A stretch of DNA of 64,000 bases from Robertmurraya sp. FSL R5-0851 (GCF_038002965.1 NZ_JBBOOE010000001.1:2585001-2649000), one strand, 5' to 3'. Counted from the first letter of the stretch, positions 33,595 to 43,707 are shown. Made by a program: numbers and translations. Notes: a model not told the origin generated them from the sequence alone.

Positions 33595-33890
33595 AGATTT
33601 TATTGCGTAGCATGATGTGATTCCTTCATATTCATACAAAAAACAATCATGATCTTTCGCTCTTAACCCAGGAATGAAAATTGGTTCCCCACTCCATAAT
33701 GTAGATACCACAAACAGTGAGTATATGACGTGGCTCTTATTGGTGGTCTTACCCTGTACAAAAAACTGTTGGAATGAATTTGGTGCACAACCCATTGTTA
33801 GCTCTCTCCTATGAGAGATGACTACGAACAGAAAAATGCTTAATTTCAAATTCATTCCACTGTTTGTGGAATATAATTCTGGAAGGTTGA
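33595..33890 (+). ncRNA. IS110 left-end region, possible bridge RNA
   Basis: About 300 bp of non-coding DNA precede the IS110 transposase gene. In the IS110 branch the bridge RNA is encoded here. Local hairpins such as CTCTC/GAGAG (near 33802-33816) are visible, but I cannot define the loops. A 120-codon open frame on the minus strand has no recognisable content. Confidence 0.4.
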
Positions 33891-33894
33891 ACAA

Positions 33895-35028
33895 ATGGAA
33901 ACATTGTACAAACGGTGTGCTGGCTTGGATGTTCACTCAGAGACTATTGTAGCCTGTGTCCTAATGGGTGAATCAGAGGCAGACCTGGTAAAAGAAACTG
34001 AAACATTTCCTACTATGACTAAAGACTTGTTTCGGCTTCTAAAGTGGTTAGAAGAAAAACAGGTAACTCATATTGCGATGGAAAGCACTGGCGTTTACTG
34101 GAAACCTGTTTATAACATCTTAGAAGATTTTTTTGATATTACCTTGGCAAACGCACAAAGAATCAAAAACGTTCCCGGTAGAAAGACAGATGTGTCAGAT
34201 GCAGAATGGATTGCCAAATTATTAAGACATGGATTAATAGAGAAGAGCTTTGTTCCTCCAGAGGACATAAGAAATCTAAGGGATCTAACTCGTCTCCGCA
34301 AGAAATGGATTGGTCATATGACATCTGAAAAGAATCGAATCCAAAAGGTACTTGAGACTTCAAATATCAAATTAAGTACAGTAATTTCAGATGTATTTGG
34401 AGTTTCCGGCAGGAAACTTTTAGAACAACTAATGTCTAATGGTTACTTAGATCAAAAAGACGTTGAACAAAGAATTCATGGTCGAATGGCTCATAAAAAA
34501 CAGTCAATTACGGACTCCTTGTTTGGTACGATAAATGACCACCAATTATTTCTTATCAAACAATCTTGGATGCACATTGTCTATCTAGAAGAGTTAATAT
34601 CAGATATTGAAAAAAGGATAGATGAAATCTTAAAAGACTACAAAGAAGAAGTGGATATCATTGTCACGATGACAGGTATTAAAAAAGATACAGCAGCTAC
34701 AATAATTGCAGAAATCGGAGTAAATATGGAACAATTTCCTACTTCCAAACATATTGCTTCCTGGGCAGGACTATCACCAGGAAATCATGAAAGTGCAGGG
34801 AAAAGAAAAAGCACACGGACGGTGAAAGGAAACCCTCATATTAAGTCAGCACTTTGCGAAGCTGCGTGGGCAGCATCACGAAGTAAAAACACCAGGTTAT
34901 CCGCTAAATATTGGTCACTAGCTGCAAGAAGAGGAAAGAAAAAAGCACTCGTTGCCATTGGACATCGAATGCTTACAATCATCTATCACATGCTAAAGAA
35001 CAAAGAACCCTACCATGAGTCAACATAA
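33895..35028 (+). CDS. IS110-family transposase
   Basis: This 377-residue DEDD recombinase has D in AGLDVHSETIVACV, E in IAMESTGVYWKP and two D in GRKTDVSDAEWIAKLLRHGL. The C-terminal Tnp20 domain has TGIKKDTAATIIAEIG and WAGLSPGNHESAGKRKS, which holds the catalytic Ser. GGAAGG lies 8 bases before ATG 33895. The frame is intact. It is only distantly related to the IS110-type protein at 12616-13893 and carries its long non-coding region on the 5' side, so the two belong to different branches. Confidence 0.92.
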   Translation: METLYKRCAGLDVHSETIVACVLMGESEADLVKETETFPTMTKDLFRLLKWLEEKQVTHIAMESTGVYWKPVYNILEDFFDITLANAQRIKNVPGRKTDVSDAEWIAKLLRHGLIEKSFVPPEDIRNLRDLTRLRKKWIGHMTSEKNRIQKVLETSNIKLSTVISDVFGVSGRKLLEQLMSNGYLDQKDVEQRIHGRMAHKKQSITDSLFGTINDHQLFLIKQSWMHIVYLEELISDIEKRIDEILKDYKEEVDIIVTMTGIKKDTAATIIAEIGVNMEQFPTSKHIASWAGLSPGNHESAGKRKSTRTVKGNPHIKSALCEAAWAASRSKNTRLSAKYWSLAARRGKKKALVAIGHRMLTIIYHMLKNKEPYHEST

Positions 35029-35182
35029 ATTAGCAGTATAGACAAAAGTTAAAAAAGATATTCGAGATACCATAAATTTAGGTACCTCTGCTTTCCTATT
35101 GCAAAAATTGCATTAATAATATCATTAACACAACTGATCTTGTTTAAACCCATATTTATTTTCACAGAAAAGGGAGAACAAT

Positions 35183-35728
35183 ATGACGAATTTATTTAAG
35201 GGGAAATTAATAAAGCTTACTACTGTCCGTGCAGAGGACGCAGCAATTATGGCATCATGGGAGGAAAACTCAGACTATTTACGTAATCTTGATACGGATA
35301 TCGCCTATCCGCATTCCATTGCGGAACTTGAAGAGGATAAAGAACGAAGCTCTAATTCAGCGTATTTCCGGTTACGAACAATAGAGAATGACATTTTAAT
35401 TGGTTTTGTTGTCATCCACTCTATCGAATGGAATAATCGGGTCGGTTCTTTAGCCATTGGAATAGGAGATACAAACTATCAAAATAAAGGCTATGGTAGT
35501 GAAGCATTACAATTAATCCTCCGTTATGCATTTCATGAGTTAAATCTACATCGAGTGGGTTTGGACGTCATTGGCTATAACAGTCGGGCAATCCGCGCAT
35601 ATGAAAAAGCAGGTTTTATCGTAGAAGGAAGACTTCGTTCCGCTATTAATCGTGACGGGCGTTATTCCGATCGTATTATGATGGGGATATTAAGATCAGA
35701 ATGGGAACAACAAGTTTTAAAGCAATAG
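35183..35728 (+). CDS. GNAT acetyltransferase (SpeG/RimJ-like)
   Basis: This 181-residue acetyltransferase shows IGDTNYQNKGYGSEALQLILRYAFHELNLHRVGLDV (motif A) and YNSRAIRAYEKAGFIVEGRLRSAINRDGRYSDRIMMGIL (motif B). The C-terminal pattern is like spermidine or antibiotic acetyltransferases of Bacilli. AAGGGAG precedes ATG 35183. It is separated from the IS110 gene by 154 bases with no gene. Confidence 0.85.
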   Translation: MTNLFKGKLIKLTTVRAEDAAIMASWEENSDYLRNLDTDIAYPHSIAELEEDKERSSNSAYFRLRTIENDILIGFVVIHSIEWNNRVGSLAIGIGDTNYQNKGYGSEALQLILRYAFHELNLHRVGLDVIGYNSRAIRAYEKAGFIVEGRLRSAINRDGRYSDRIMMGILRSEWEQQVLKQ

Positions 35729-35736
35729 AGCAAAAA

Positions 35737-35760
35737 AGCCAACGAGTTTTTTCGTTGGCT
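35737..35760. terminator. shared terminator
   Basis: AGCCAACGA GTTTTTT CGTTGGCT lies between convergent genes and can serve both. Confidence 0.8.
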
Positions 35761-35767
35761 CTTGGTG

Positions 35768-36403
35768 TTAAAATGTATGGGCTAAATCCTTTGCTCTTGC
35801 AATCGCATTCTCTTTGATTTCTTGTGCTTTATCTGGCATCGCATTATGACCTTCTACAAATAATCCTTCAAACGAAGGAACTCCGTAAAATTGCATAATC
35901 ACACTTAAATAACGGTGCCCCATTTCAAGGGCTGCAGCAGGACCTTCAGAGTAAACCCCACCACGCGCTTGAATATGTAAAGATTTTTTATCCGTTAATA
36001 ATCCTATTGGACCTTCGGCTGTGTACTTAAATGTCTTTCCAGCAACAGAAACCGCATCAAGATACGCCTTCATCACTGGAGGGAATGAAAAATTCCAAAG
36101 TGGAGTAACAAATACATATTTGTCAAAAGAGATAAATTGATCACAAAGTTCACCAAGGCGTGCCACCTTAGCCTTTTCCTCTGAAGAAAGCTCATCAAAA
36201 CCTTTTCCTGATTGTAGCTTTCCCCAGCCACTGAATACGTCAACATCAATTTGAGGAATATCCTCTTTATAAAGATCTAAGTGTAAGACCTCGTGATCCG
36301 AATTTTTTTCTTTGTACGTGTCAATAAATGCTTTACCTACAGCCATACTATAAGACTGTGTGTCATCGTGTGGATGAGCAGTAATGTAAAGGACTTTTGT
36401 CAT
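35768..36403 (-). CDS. azoR: FMN-dependent NADH azoreductase
   Basis: This 211-residue flavodoxin-fold enzyme reduces azo and quinone compounds with NADH. Motifs: [22 protein letters not shown] near the FMN phosphate, [22 protein letters not shown] at the flavin ring and [21 protein letters not shown] 36403 follows GGAAAGATGAG; the longer reading from 36457 has no ribosome site. Such enzymes often answer to quinone or thiol stress. Single gene, convergent with the GNAT gene. Confidence 0.88.
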   Translation of the reverse strand: MTKVLYITAHPHDDTQSYSMAVGKAFIDTYKEKNSDHEVLHLDLYKEDIPQIDVDVFSGWGKLQSGKGFDELSSEEKAKVARLGELCDQFISFDKYVFVTPLWNFSFPPVMKAYLDAVSVAGKTFKYTAEGPIGLLTDKKSLHIQARGGVYSEGPAAALEMGHRYLSVIMQFYGVPSFEGLFVEGHNAMPDKAQEIKENAIARAKDLAHTF

Positions 36404-36493
36404 TTTCTCATCTTTCCTTTCTTCTATTGTTGTGCATTCTAGTTTGTGAGAAAACAACTTTTGTATGCATCTAACTAAAATTTTTCAAATAAA

Positions 36494-36523
36494 AAAGGGA
36501 CGCTCCTTCGAATGCCCCTTTCC
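36494..36523 (-). terminator. terminator after the 46-residue gene
   Basis: AAAGGG and CCCTTT-type arms flank a 16-base loop, with T6 on the minus strand. Confidence 0.65.
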
Positions 36524-36532
36524 TTCAAAAAT

Positions 36533-36673
36533 TCAGTTTTCTGTTGTAAATGGATTTCCACTAATGTTTGCTCTCATTTCATCAGTGATCATAAAAGGCT
36601 CTTGCTCTTTCACTTCCCCTTCTGTTGGAGCGCCATGCAAACTTCCATCATAATGCATCGGTTTTTGATCCAT
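36533..36673 (-). CDS. small hypothetical protein, 46 residues
   Basis: From ATG 36673, with GGAGGTG 7 bases upstream, the minus strand codes for MDQKPMHYDGSLHGAPTEGE... ending ISGNPFTTEN. It is hydrophilic and has its own terminator, which supports a real gene. I do not recognise a family; such short polar proteins are common among spore components of Bacilli. Confidence 0.6.
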   Translation of the reverse strand: MDQKPMHYDGSLHGAPTEGEVKEQEPFMITDEMRANISGNPFTTEN

Positions 36674-36779
36674 ATGTATTCACCTCCATCAAAGGATAGT
36701 ATATACAATATCTTACTATTTATTTTAAATAAAAAATATATTATTTAAAATATTCTTACTACTTTTTTAACCCATGTGA

Positions 36780-38249
36780 TTATTTTTTTTCCTCTGCAAG
36801 ATTTAACTTTCTTAGCTCGTTATCTGTCTTATTCCGGGTTAAGTTATAGGACTGCCATGAGGTATTTTTTATATACAATCGATCTTCTTTTCTCCCTATG
36901 AGCAACTCTTCTAATCCTGGTATTTCGGCTCCACTTTGATAAAGATCAATAAGCCCAAGAGTTCCCGTGTCCGATAGATTGTTTAAATAATAAATGTCAA
37001 TTTTTCCGGTTGTTTCGTATCTCATAATATTTTGTTCGACAACAAATTGGTCGATATTTACAACATTGATACCTACATAATATACGAGTGCCGAAATGAA
37101 ATAAAAATGAAACAAAGAAAGTTTCTCAAGCCAAATTTTCACCAGTGTATAAGCAAATATTACTGTTAAAAAGATCATAAACGAATGGGCAAGTACTCTT
37201 GTAAAAGTAAAGCCATACGCCTCTTCATACATCATCATCCGCATAAATGCCGAGATAAGAAGAACCACACTTGATAAAACTAACACAGATAAAGCGACAC
37301 GAATGAACTTCTTTAACGTACCATAAACGGTTCTGGAAAGTTGAATTGAACTTGTTGTAACAGTCAAATTGATCAAGGTTACAAAAAGCAATTCAAAAAA
37401 ACCGCGGCGGGCATATTCAGCATACGTATATCCATCCTCCAATGAGCCACTAAAAAAGTACGTAAATTGTATCGCAACAAAAACGATATACACGAAATCT
37501 AATAAAAGTAGTACAGTCAGTGTAACGACTCCGTCCATTGATAAAGGGTTGATTGGCCCCTCTTTTTGGATGATTTTATTGTTCTTAATTAATAGCGCTT
37601 GCATGAATCCGAAGAAGCCAAAAGTATAAACAAGTACAATGATGGTTCTAAGAAGGAACTCAACATTAATGCTAAATAAATACGGGATTTCCATTACCAG
37701 CCGCTCAAACTGAGCATCTGCTGAGATGAGCAGATTTAAAACAATGAACAACACGGGAATGGATAAGGTAATACCAAGTATTATTTTTTTCCATACTTCA
37801 AAGTTCCTTTGGTTCCCATTCTTTGATAGGTTTGTAATGTATTTGGTAAAGAACACATGATATTTCAAGCCGTCAAATACACGTAGAAACGTGTAAAGGA
37901 AGAAATACCAATTATGCCAAACTCTATTATTAGACGATGTTACTAGAGACAAATGAACGATCACAAGAGCCGGTATGACAACAATATTTAGCGCGTAAAA
38001 AAGCTGTGTGTCATAAAGATAGTATCCAGCGGTTAATAACCATATACAGATTAATATGAAATATCCAACCCTTTGATGTGAAAACGGAAACTTACGAAAT
38101 CTCCAGTAAAATACCGTATAGAATGAAAGAATAAAAACAAAATAGGATATTCCAATTTGGTCCCTAAAAAAAGCTTCTTCCCCAACAATACCTAAAATGA
38201 CACATAGAACCAAAAAGATCCAATCGTTTTTCAACAATTTTTCACGCAT
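36780..38249 (-). CDS. DUF4173-type multi-spanning membrane protein
   Basis: This 489-residue protein has about 12 membrane helices, starting MREKLLKNDWIFLVLCVILGIVGEEAF, with a C-terminal soluble tail. It fits the DUF4173 family, of unknown function. ATG 38249 has GGAGGG 8 bases upstream. An inverted repeat, TACATAG-N5-CTATGTA, lies 33 bases upstream and shares its half-site with the region before padR, so this gene is probably a PadR target. It follows the padR-HAAS pair in the same direction. Confidence 0.8.
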   Translation of the reverse strand: MREKLLKNDWIFLVLCVILGIVGEEAFFRDQIGISYFVFILSFYTVFYWRFRKFPFSHQRVGYFILICIWLLTAGYYLYDTQLFYALNIVVIPALVIVHLSLVTSSNNRVWHNWYFFLYTFLRVFDGLKYHVFFTKYITNLSKNGNQRNFEVWKKIILGITLSIPVLFIVLNLLISADAQFERLVMEIPYLFSINVEFLLRTIIVLVYTFGFFGFMQALLIKNNKIIQKEGPINPLSMDGVVTLTVLLLLDFVYIVFVAIQFTYFFSGSLEDGYTYAEYARRGFFELLFVTLINLTVTTSSIQLSRTVYGTLKKFIRVALSVLVLSSVVLLISAFMRMMMYEEAYGFTFTRVLAHSFMIFLTVIFAYTLVKIWLEKLSLFHFYFISALVYYVGINVVNIDQFVVEQNIMRYETTGKIDIYYLNNLSDTGTLGLIDLYQSGAEIPGLEELLIGRKEDRLYIKNTSWQSYNLTRNKTDNELRKLNLAEEKK

Positions 38250-38281
38250 CAAATTTCCCTCCGTTATATCGTTTTTCTATA

Positions 38282-38300
38282 TACATAGTTTTTCTATGTA
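38282..38300. promoter_or_regulatory. probable PadR operator
   Basis: TACATAG TTTTT CTATGTA is a perfect 7-bp inverted repeat upstream of the DUF4173 gene. Confidence 0.65.
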
Positions 38301-38317
38301 CTATTGCAAAAAAAAGC

Positions 38318-38953
38318 TTAGATTGAAGCTTTTTTCCCCCAGCGATAGCTAATTATGCACACTGGGTAAAGTAGAAGTGTTAAAAAAATACAGACGCCGA
38401 TAAAGGTTTCCGTTAATAGTGGATAAAACCATTCACGTGGGATAAGATGAAATACTGTTAAGACCATTAAAGTTACATTTGGTATTAACGCAAAAATAAA
38501 GGTCCTTTTCATCACCCTTTTCCCTTTATGACCAAAGCCCCTCCCAATCTCATATCCGAGAAGTGCCCAAAAGAACATATAAATGAAAGCAATGATGATA
38601 GGAAAAGACGCAAGATTAAACCATAAATTTGTCAACCACTCCCAATCAAGAAGATTATGTGCAAGTGTTAGAACGGCGCCACCTGTAAAGAACAGAATAT
38701 TCACTGCAATAAACAACCACTTCATATTGCTAGGTGTATAGGATAACTCTTCTTTCCACATTGCAGCGATCTCTTCTGGTGTCCCGAATCTGGAGTAGAC
38801 TTCTTCCCGAATTTCGTCATATTCCATTTGGTATAAGCTTAATAAAAGTTCATCCAAATGCATTTCATATTCCGCTATTATAGATTCCTTTTCCTTGTGG
38901 TTTCCGAGGTTTTCTTTCAGGCTTTCTAAAAACTCACTCTTCAGCCGTTCCAT
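38318..38953 (-). CDS. HAAS-domain (DUF1700-like) membrane protein
   Basis: This 211-residue protein has a soluble N-terminal helical module ([37 protein letters not shown]...[10 protein letters not shown]), the HAAS/DUF1700 type, followed by four membrane helices. Such proteins are almost always paired with PadR regulators and are thought to sense or relay membrane state. It overlaps padR by 20 bases, so the two are co-translated. Confidence 0.82.
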   Translation of the reverse strand: MERLKSEFLESLKENLGNHKEKESIIAEYEMHLDELLLSLYQMEYDEIREEVYSRFGTPEEIAAMWKEELSYTPSNMKWLFIAVNILFFTGGAVLTLAHNLLDWEWLTNLWFNLASFPIIIAFIYMFFWALLGYEIGRGFGHKGKRVMKRTFIFALIPNVTLMVLTVFHLIPREWFYPLLTETFIGVCIFLTLLLYPVCIISYRWGKKASI

Positions 38954-39281
38954 GCTTCTTTCTCCCCATCATCTTGTTCATTACTGAAACAAAATCATTC
39001 CACTCACGTGTTTTTTCCAGCAGCATTTCTTTACCAGCTTCTGTAATTTTGTAATATTTCCGAGCTGGACCTTTCTCTTGCTCTTTCCAATAGCACTCAA
39101 TATATTCCTGCTTTTCAAGCTTATGTAGTGCCGGATATAAAGTACCCTCTTTCACAGAAAACTCATTTCCGCTTCTGTTTTCAAGTTCTTTAACAAGCTC
39201 GTAGCCATACATATCGCGCTCTTCTAAAAGTTGAAGTAACAAAAGCGAAGTACTACCTTTAACCAATTCACGATTAAACAT
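38934..39281 (-). CDS. PadR-family transcriptional regulator
   Basis: This is a 115-residue winged-helix repressor of the short PadR class. The core is [53 protein letters not shown], followed by [22 protein letters not shown]. Short PadR proteins dimerise through the C-terminal helix and are released by small ligands. It precedes the HAAS gene with a 20-base overlap. TACATAG followed by GTATATAG (39291-39311) lies just upstream of the start and suggests autoregulation. Confidence 0.88.
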   Translation of the reverse strand: MFNRELVKGSTSLLLLQLLEERDMYGYELVKELENRSGNEFSVKEGTLYPALHKLEKQEYIECYWKEQEKGPARKYYKITEAGKEMLLEKTREWNDFVSVMNKMMGRKKHGTAEE

Positions 39282-39290
39282 CTTTTCACC

Positions 39291-39312
39291 TACATAGTTT
39301 TTTTAGGTATAT
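39291..39312. promoter_or_regulatory. possible PadR autoregulatory site
   Basis: TACATAG TTTTTTTAG GTATATAG shares its left half with the site at 38282-38300 and lies 10 bases upstream of padR. Confidence 0.5.
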
Positions 39313-39447
39313 AGAAATTCTACCTCTTAGTTTTCTTCTTGTAAAGTATCCTGGATAAAAAAAAGAAATAATTTACAAACACAGTCAGTTAATTCAATTA
39401 CACAAACAAAAACCCACACTGAAGTGGGTTTTACATTATTAATGCTT

Positions 39448-40933
39448 TTAAGCGAAACTCTCGCACATTGGGGGAATACATTTTTTTAAGTCCCATTTTT
39501 TTAAGCTTACGATGTTTATCTCTTCATCAGAGAAAAAGCTGATGCCCGTGGAGTTTTCGTCTGGATATACTCTTGCTGACATGACTTTTTCTCCCTCGTT
39601 AATAAATACTTCTACCGATGAGTGATCAACAAATATGCGCAGATGGAGAAGATTTTCTTTTAGCTGTACTGGAGCTTTTCGTATTCCTTTTGGACCTTTT
39701 CCAGACCGATTCCGATCAAAGATCACCTTTCCTTCTAGTCGGCTATAACCGATAACTGTTTCCTCTTGCTCACTCACTCGAACCTTCACACCAAACTGCT
39801 CGGTGGATTTTGCATCAATCGTTACATCAAGCTCATAACTTTCCCCCATAAGTTCAGGAATAATTTTCTCTTCCCTTACCGTCACATGTTCAAGCTCAAC
39901 CAGATTCCCGCGAAGCTCCTGTAACTCTGGAATAGGATTACTGTAAATTTCTCCATCCACCCATTCAAGCTGTCGAGGAATCGTCATAGCTCCTGCCCAA
40001 TTGTATTCTTGCTCAGGCATGTGACTCTCCCACATCGCCATCCATGCAATCATAATACGTCTCCCTTTAGGATCTTCCATCGTTTGTGGAGCATAAAAAT
40101 CAAATCCATAATCCAATAAATGAAAATCGTCATGTGAAAGGACACCTGTATTAATCTAATTCCCCTACCACATAGCCTGCTTGATGGAGATTATGATACA
40201 AATCTCCCTTCGGCTTGACGCCTTGCGGTGACATCATGAGAACATCATGACCTTCCAAACGAAACACATCAGGACACTCCCACATAAACCCTAAATCCCC
40301 ATCACTTTTAGCCATAACACTTATAAATTCCCAGTGTACTAAATCACTAGAACGATACAGCAACACTTGTCCATGATGATCCTTGGTTCTTGATCCTAAC
40401 ACACAATAATAGTCATTACCCTGTTTCCACACTTTCGGATCACGAATATGATACGGATGAATATCACCTGTAGGAGCTTCAGCTATAACCGGGTTTTCTT
40501 TTAGCTTTATAAAATGAACCCCATCTTCACTTACCGCCAGGCATTGCACTTGTAATAAATCTTTATCATGGTCATCCCCTGTCCACGTATTCCCCGTATA
40601 CATCACATACATGTTCCCGTCTTTTTCAATGGCACTTCCCGAAAAGCAACCATCCTGGTCATATTCTTCCGTTGGCGCAAGAGCGATCGGCAAATGTTCC
40701 CAGTGAACAAGATCTTTACTTTTTACATGTCCCCAATACATAGGACCCCATTCAGGTGATTACGGGTGATGCTGATAGAACAGATGATATTCTCCATTAA
40801 AAAAACTAAATCCATTTGGATCGTTCATCCAATAGGCAGGAGTGGTTACATGATAATTTAATCTCCAATGATTTTTGTTTACAGTTGGTTGTTCTTTTAT
40901 TACTGAGTCTATTGCAGTATGTAATTTAGTCAC
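39448..40933 (-). pseudogene. sucrose-6-phosphate hydrolase (GH32), nonsense plus frameshift
   Basis: This is a glycoside hydrolase family 32 invertase in three readable parts. Part 1 (from GTG 40933) has the nucleophile motif [23 protein letters not shown] and ends at TAA 40760-40762, where a Tyr codon is expected (HHP-Y-SPEWGP). Part 2 stays in the same frame, with FRDP-type HIRDPKVW and WECPDVFRLEGHDVL, and stops at 40151. There two bases are missing (GELD-YNTGVLSHDD). Part 3 has the C-terminal beta-sandwich with FVDHSSVEVFINEG. Corrected, the enzyme has 495 residues, normal length. No sucrose PTS gene adjoins it. Confidence 0.9.
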
Positions 40934-40948
40934 CATCATACCTCCATA

Positions 40949-40962
40949 TGAAAACGCTTTAG
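40949..40962 (-). promoter_or_regulatory. possible cre site for CcpA
   Basis: CTAAAGCGTTTTCA (minus strand) differs from the catabolite-response consensus TGAAAGCGTTTTCA at two positions. It lies just before the sucrase start, where CcpA would repress in the presence of glucose. Confidence 0.5.
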
Positions 40963-41084
40963 CATTCTTAGACTTCATTGTATCCATCCAAAAGAATTCA
41001 TGTCAACGTGAATTTTTACTAAAACACACCTATTTTTTTACTTATAAAAAAGCATCTACCGATAAAAGCAGATGCTTGGTACAG

Positions 41085-42533
41085 TCATTCCTTTTTTAGA
41101 TTACTATTTAGTAAGGATTTTGCTAGATTCACAGCAGATTCTTTAGAGTAGCTATTATATAGTCCAGATTCTAATCGGATCGGATCTCCAAAAAAGAATC
41201 TTTCGTATTGTTTTTGTCTTCCCCCAAAGGCACTTAAACAGACATCCCAGGCCAAACGAAACAATTGGGTTCGATCTTTAGCATCGCATGACGCACCTTG
41301 TAGATAATGATCTAAATCTCCGCGTATGGGTGACTCAAAATCTTTTTCAGTTGGTATGGATATTAAACCACTGGCTCCTAACGTTTCTAAAATTTCAATG
41401 AATCTTGGATACAGCCTAGGAAAGGTGGTTATGGCCGCAGATAATGGATTTACATCTGGAACCATCCTCCCCCTCTTATCGTGCTTCGCATTCATCTCAG
41501 AACTTAATAATAAGGCTTTTAAGGTCTCTAGTGCGGTAATGATCTCGCTTACTTTTCCTTGAACATGCGTATAACTTCCTATATCAATCGAATCCACTAT
41601 TAACTGTGCGAGTCCCAAAAGAAACTCTGTTTTCACCACCTGACGAGCGGTTGCTTGATGAAGTAAAAACGTAAAATACCTTGTTTCACTTGCTAGTTCC
41701 ATAGAAATAGAATAATCGTTGTATAAAAATACCCGTTCCCATGGCACCAAAACATTGTCAAACACAACGATGGTATCCATTTCTTCAAATCTAGCCCCTA
41801 GTGGATGATCAAATGCGGAGGAACGATAACGAAATGATTCTCTACAAATAAATCGTAAATTCGGGGTGGTGCTTGGGATACTAAATGCGTAAATAAATGA
41901 TTCTCCGATATACTTTCCCCCGATTGGTAAGACGAGCAACTCATCTGTGATTCCACCTTGAGTAGCTAACAATCTAGCACCCTTAATAATAATACCATCG
42001 CTCGTTTCCTTTACTACTTTCGCGGAAATTGGATGTTCTTCATCTTCAAAATAAAGCATGGATCGATTCACTTGTGGATTTACAAATGTGTGAGCAAGTG
42101 TTAAATCATTTTCCCTAGCACGCTCATACATTTGTAATATATGTTTTCCTATTAAACGCGAATCTTGAAAATGATCCCAGGCCGTTCCAAGAGCCATCAG
42201 GCAGGAATTCATGTAATCCGGAGATCTCCCCATCATTCCTCCTGACAACTTTGCCCATGCTTGGGTAGAAAGTCTCCTCTTTTCTAAATCTTCTTTTGTT
42301 TTCGGTTGCATAAATGACGTTCCAACCCGTTCTCCGCTTACTGGAGAAACATAAGTCATCAAATCTAAGTTTTTTTTGTTCGTTTGAAAGTCGAACAGTG
42401 CTGCTTTACTTGTTAAAATGCCCTTAAACGCTTCATGATTACATATATCTGTTATTTTCTTTCCATCAAGCCATATCTCAGGTTGAAGTTGATGAATTCT
42501 TTCCAAGAAATCCTGCCCATTTATTGCCGGCAC
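41085..42533 (-). CDS. hpaB: 4-hydroxyphenylacetate 3-monooxygenase-like oxygenase (HpaB family)
   Basis: This 482-residue flavin-dependent aromatic hydroxylase uses reduced FAD from a partner reductase. Family motifs: MTYVSPVSGERVGTSFMQP, GGMMGRSPDYMNSCLMALG, HTFVNPQVNRS, VVKETSDGIIIKGARLLAT and FDNVLVPWERVF. GTG 42533 has GGAGGTG 5 bases in front and fixes the start. No HpaC reductase adjoins; the ferredoxin-NADP reductase-like gene upstream is a separate unit ended by a terminator. The substrate may be 4-hydroxyphenylacetate or another phenol. Confidence 0.87.
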   Translation of the reverse strand: MPAINGQDFLERIHQLQPEIWLDGKKITDICNHEAFKGILTSKAALFDFQTNKKNLDLMTYVSPVSGERVGTSFMQPKTKEDLEKRRLSTQAWAKLSGGMMGRSPDYMNSCLMALGTAWDHFQDSRLIGKHILQMYERARENDLTLAHTFVNPQVNRSMLYFEDEEHPISAKVVKETSDGIIIKGARLLATQGGITDELLVLPIGGKYIGESFIYAFSIPSTTPNLRFICRESFRYRSSAFDHPLGARFEEMDTIVVFDNVLVPWERVFLYNDYSISMELASETRYFTFLLHQATARQVVKTEFLLGLAQLIVDSIDIGSYTHVQGKVSEIITALETLKALLLSSEMNAKHDKRGRMVPDVNPLSAAITTFPRLYPRFIEILETLGASGLISIPTEKDFESPIRGDLDHYLQGASCDAKDRTQLFRLAWDVCLSAFGGRQKQYERFFFGDPIRLESGLYNSYSKESAVNLAKSLLNSNLKKE

Positions 42534-42612
42534 AAAAACACCTCCGTTCAAAAGGTATATAAATACATATGTCTGAACCTTGAGATATTGCTTTTCCAGG
42601 TCGATATGAATA

Positions 42613-42646
42613 AAAAAAAAGAAGATTAACGATTTCGTTAACCTTC
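42613..42646 (-). terminator. terminator after the FNR-like gene
   Basis: GAAGATTAACG (42621-42631) pairs with CGTTAACCTTC (42636-42646), followed by TTTTTTTT on the minus strand. Confidence 0.85.
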
Positions 42647-42657
42647 TTGACAGATAT

Positions 42658-43707
42658 CTATTTTACCAATTGTTTCACTAACTCCCGATTACGCTGTTTG
42701 AACACATCATTATGTGATGAAACCATTGCTGCTGGATGAGCATCTGGTTCAATAAATTTCTTTGCTTTATTCACAGCGTTGGCTGCGTCTTGGAAGGCTC
42801 CCGCAATTAAGTTCAATTTCCCATCGAACTTAAGAATATCACCGGCCGCAAATAATCCAGGAACCGAGGTTTCACTAAAAGAGTTTCCTTCAATATAAAA
42901 ATCCTCGAGCATATTGATATGTAAATCGCTGTTTTTCAAAAGTCCTGCATCCTGTTCATATCCGTGATTAATTACTACCTCATCAACCGATAACAGAGTT
43001 GCCTCCCCAGTTACGTTATTAGTAATCTCTACCTTTTCAATCAATTCCTGATCATTAGTAGCTATTAATTTCGTTATGGACGAAGTACTTAAACAAGTCA
43101 CTGAGCTATTTTGTAATTGTGACACTTGTGCCTCATGACCAGACATTTTGTCTTTTCGGTAAGTAATATAGACTTTCTTTGCAACAGGCTCAAGCTCATT
43201 TGCCCAATCCAACGCAGAATTTCCACCACCTGAAATGATTACCGTTTTATCCTTAAATTGCTTTAAAGATTTCACGGTATAGTTCAGATTCGATACCTCA
43301 AACCGTTCGGCTCCTTCAATGTTCAGTTTTTGCGGCTTCAGAATTCCACTACCAACGGCAACAATCACTGTTTTTGAAAAATGATATTCACCTGAGGAAC
43401 CTTCAAGAACAAAAATACCATCTTCGTTTCGTGCGATAGATACTACCTTTTCATTAAGTACCACTGTTGGGTTAAAGGTAAGTCCTTGTTCAACCAGTTG
43501 CTCGATAAGTTTTGCTCCAGGAACTGGTGTCATCCCTCCAACATCCCAAATCATTTTTTCTGGATACACATGAATCTTTCCACCTAATTGAGACTGAAAT
43601 TCAATTAATTTCGTCTTCATTTCCCTTAAACCACTATAAAAAGTAGAGTACAGCCCAGCCGGCCCTCCTCCGATGATTGTTACATCAAAAAGATTCATTT
43701 TCTCCAT
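42658..43707 (-). CDS. ferredoxin-NADP reductase-like flavoprotein (YumC type)
   Basis: This 349-residue protein has the thioredoxin-reductase fold without the CxxC disulfide. The FAD site is IIGGGPAGLYSTFYSGLREM, the NAD(P) site VIISGGGNSALDWANEL, and the C-terminal FAD contact GLFAAGDILKFDGKLNLIAGAFQDAANAVN. This matches the type 2 ferredoxin-NADP oxidoreductases of Bacilli such as YumC. It may supply electrons to flavodoxin or ferredoxin partners. ATG 43707 follows GGAGAG. Confidence 0.87.
   Translation of the reverse strand: MEKMNLFDVTIIGGGPAGLYSTFYSGLREMKTKLIEFQSQLGGKIHVYPEKMIWDVGGMTPVPGAKLIEQLVEQGLTFNPTVVLNEKVVSIARNEDGIFVLEGSSGEYHFSKTVIVAVGSGILKPQKLNIEGAERFEVSNLNYTVKSLKQFKDKTVIISGGGNSALDWANELEPVAKKVYITYRKDKMSGHEAQVSQLQNSSVTCLSTSSITKLIATNDQELIEKVEITNNVTGEATLLSVDEVVINHGYEQDAGLLKNSDLHINMLEDFYIEGNSFSETSVPGLFAAGDILKFDGKLNLIAGAFQDAANAVNKAKKFIEPDAHPAAMVSSHNDVFKQRNRELVKQLVK

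Noticed and set aside
33574..33936. 120-codon open frame on the minus strand before the IS110 gene
   Set aside because: No ribosome site and no recognisable motif; it overlaps the transposase start and lies in the expected bridge RNA region.
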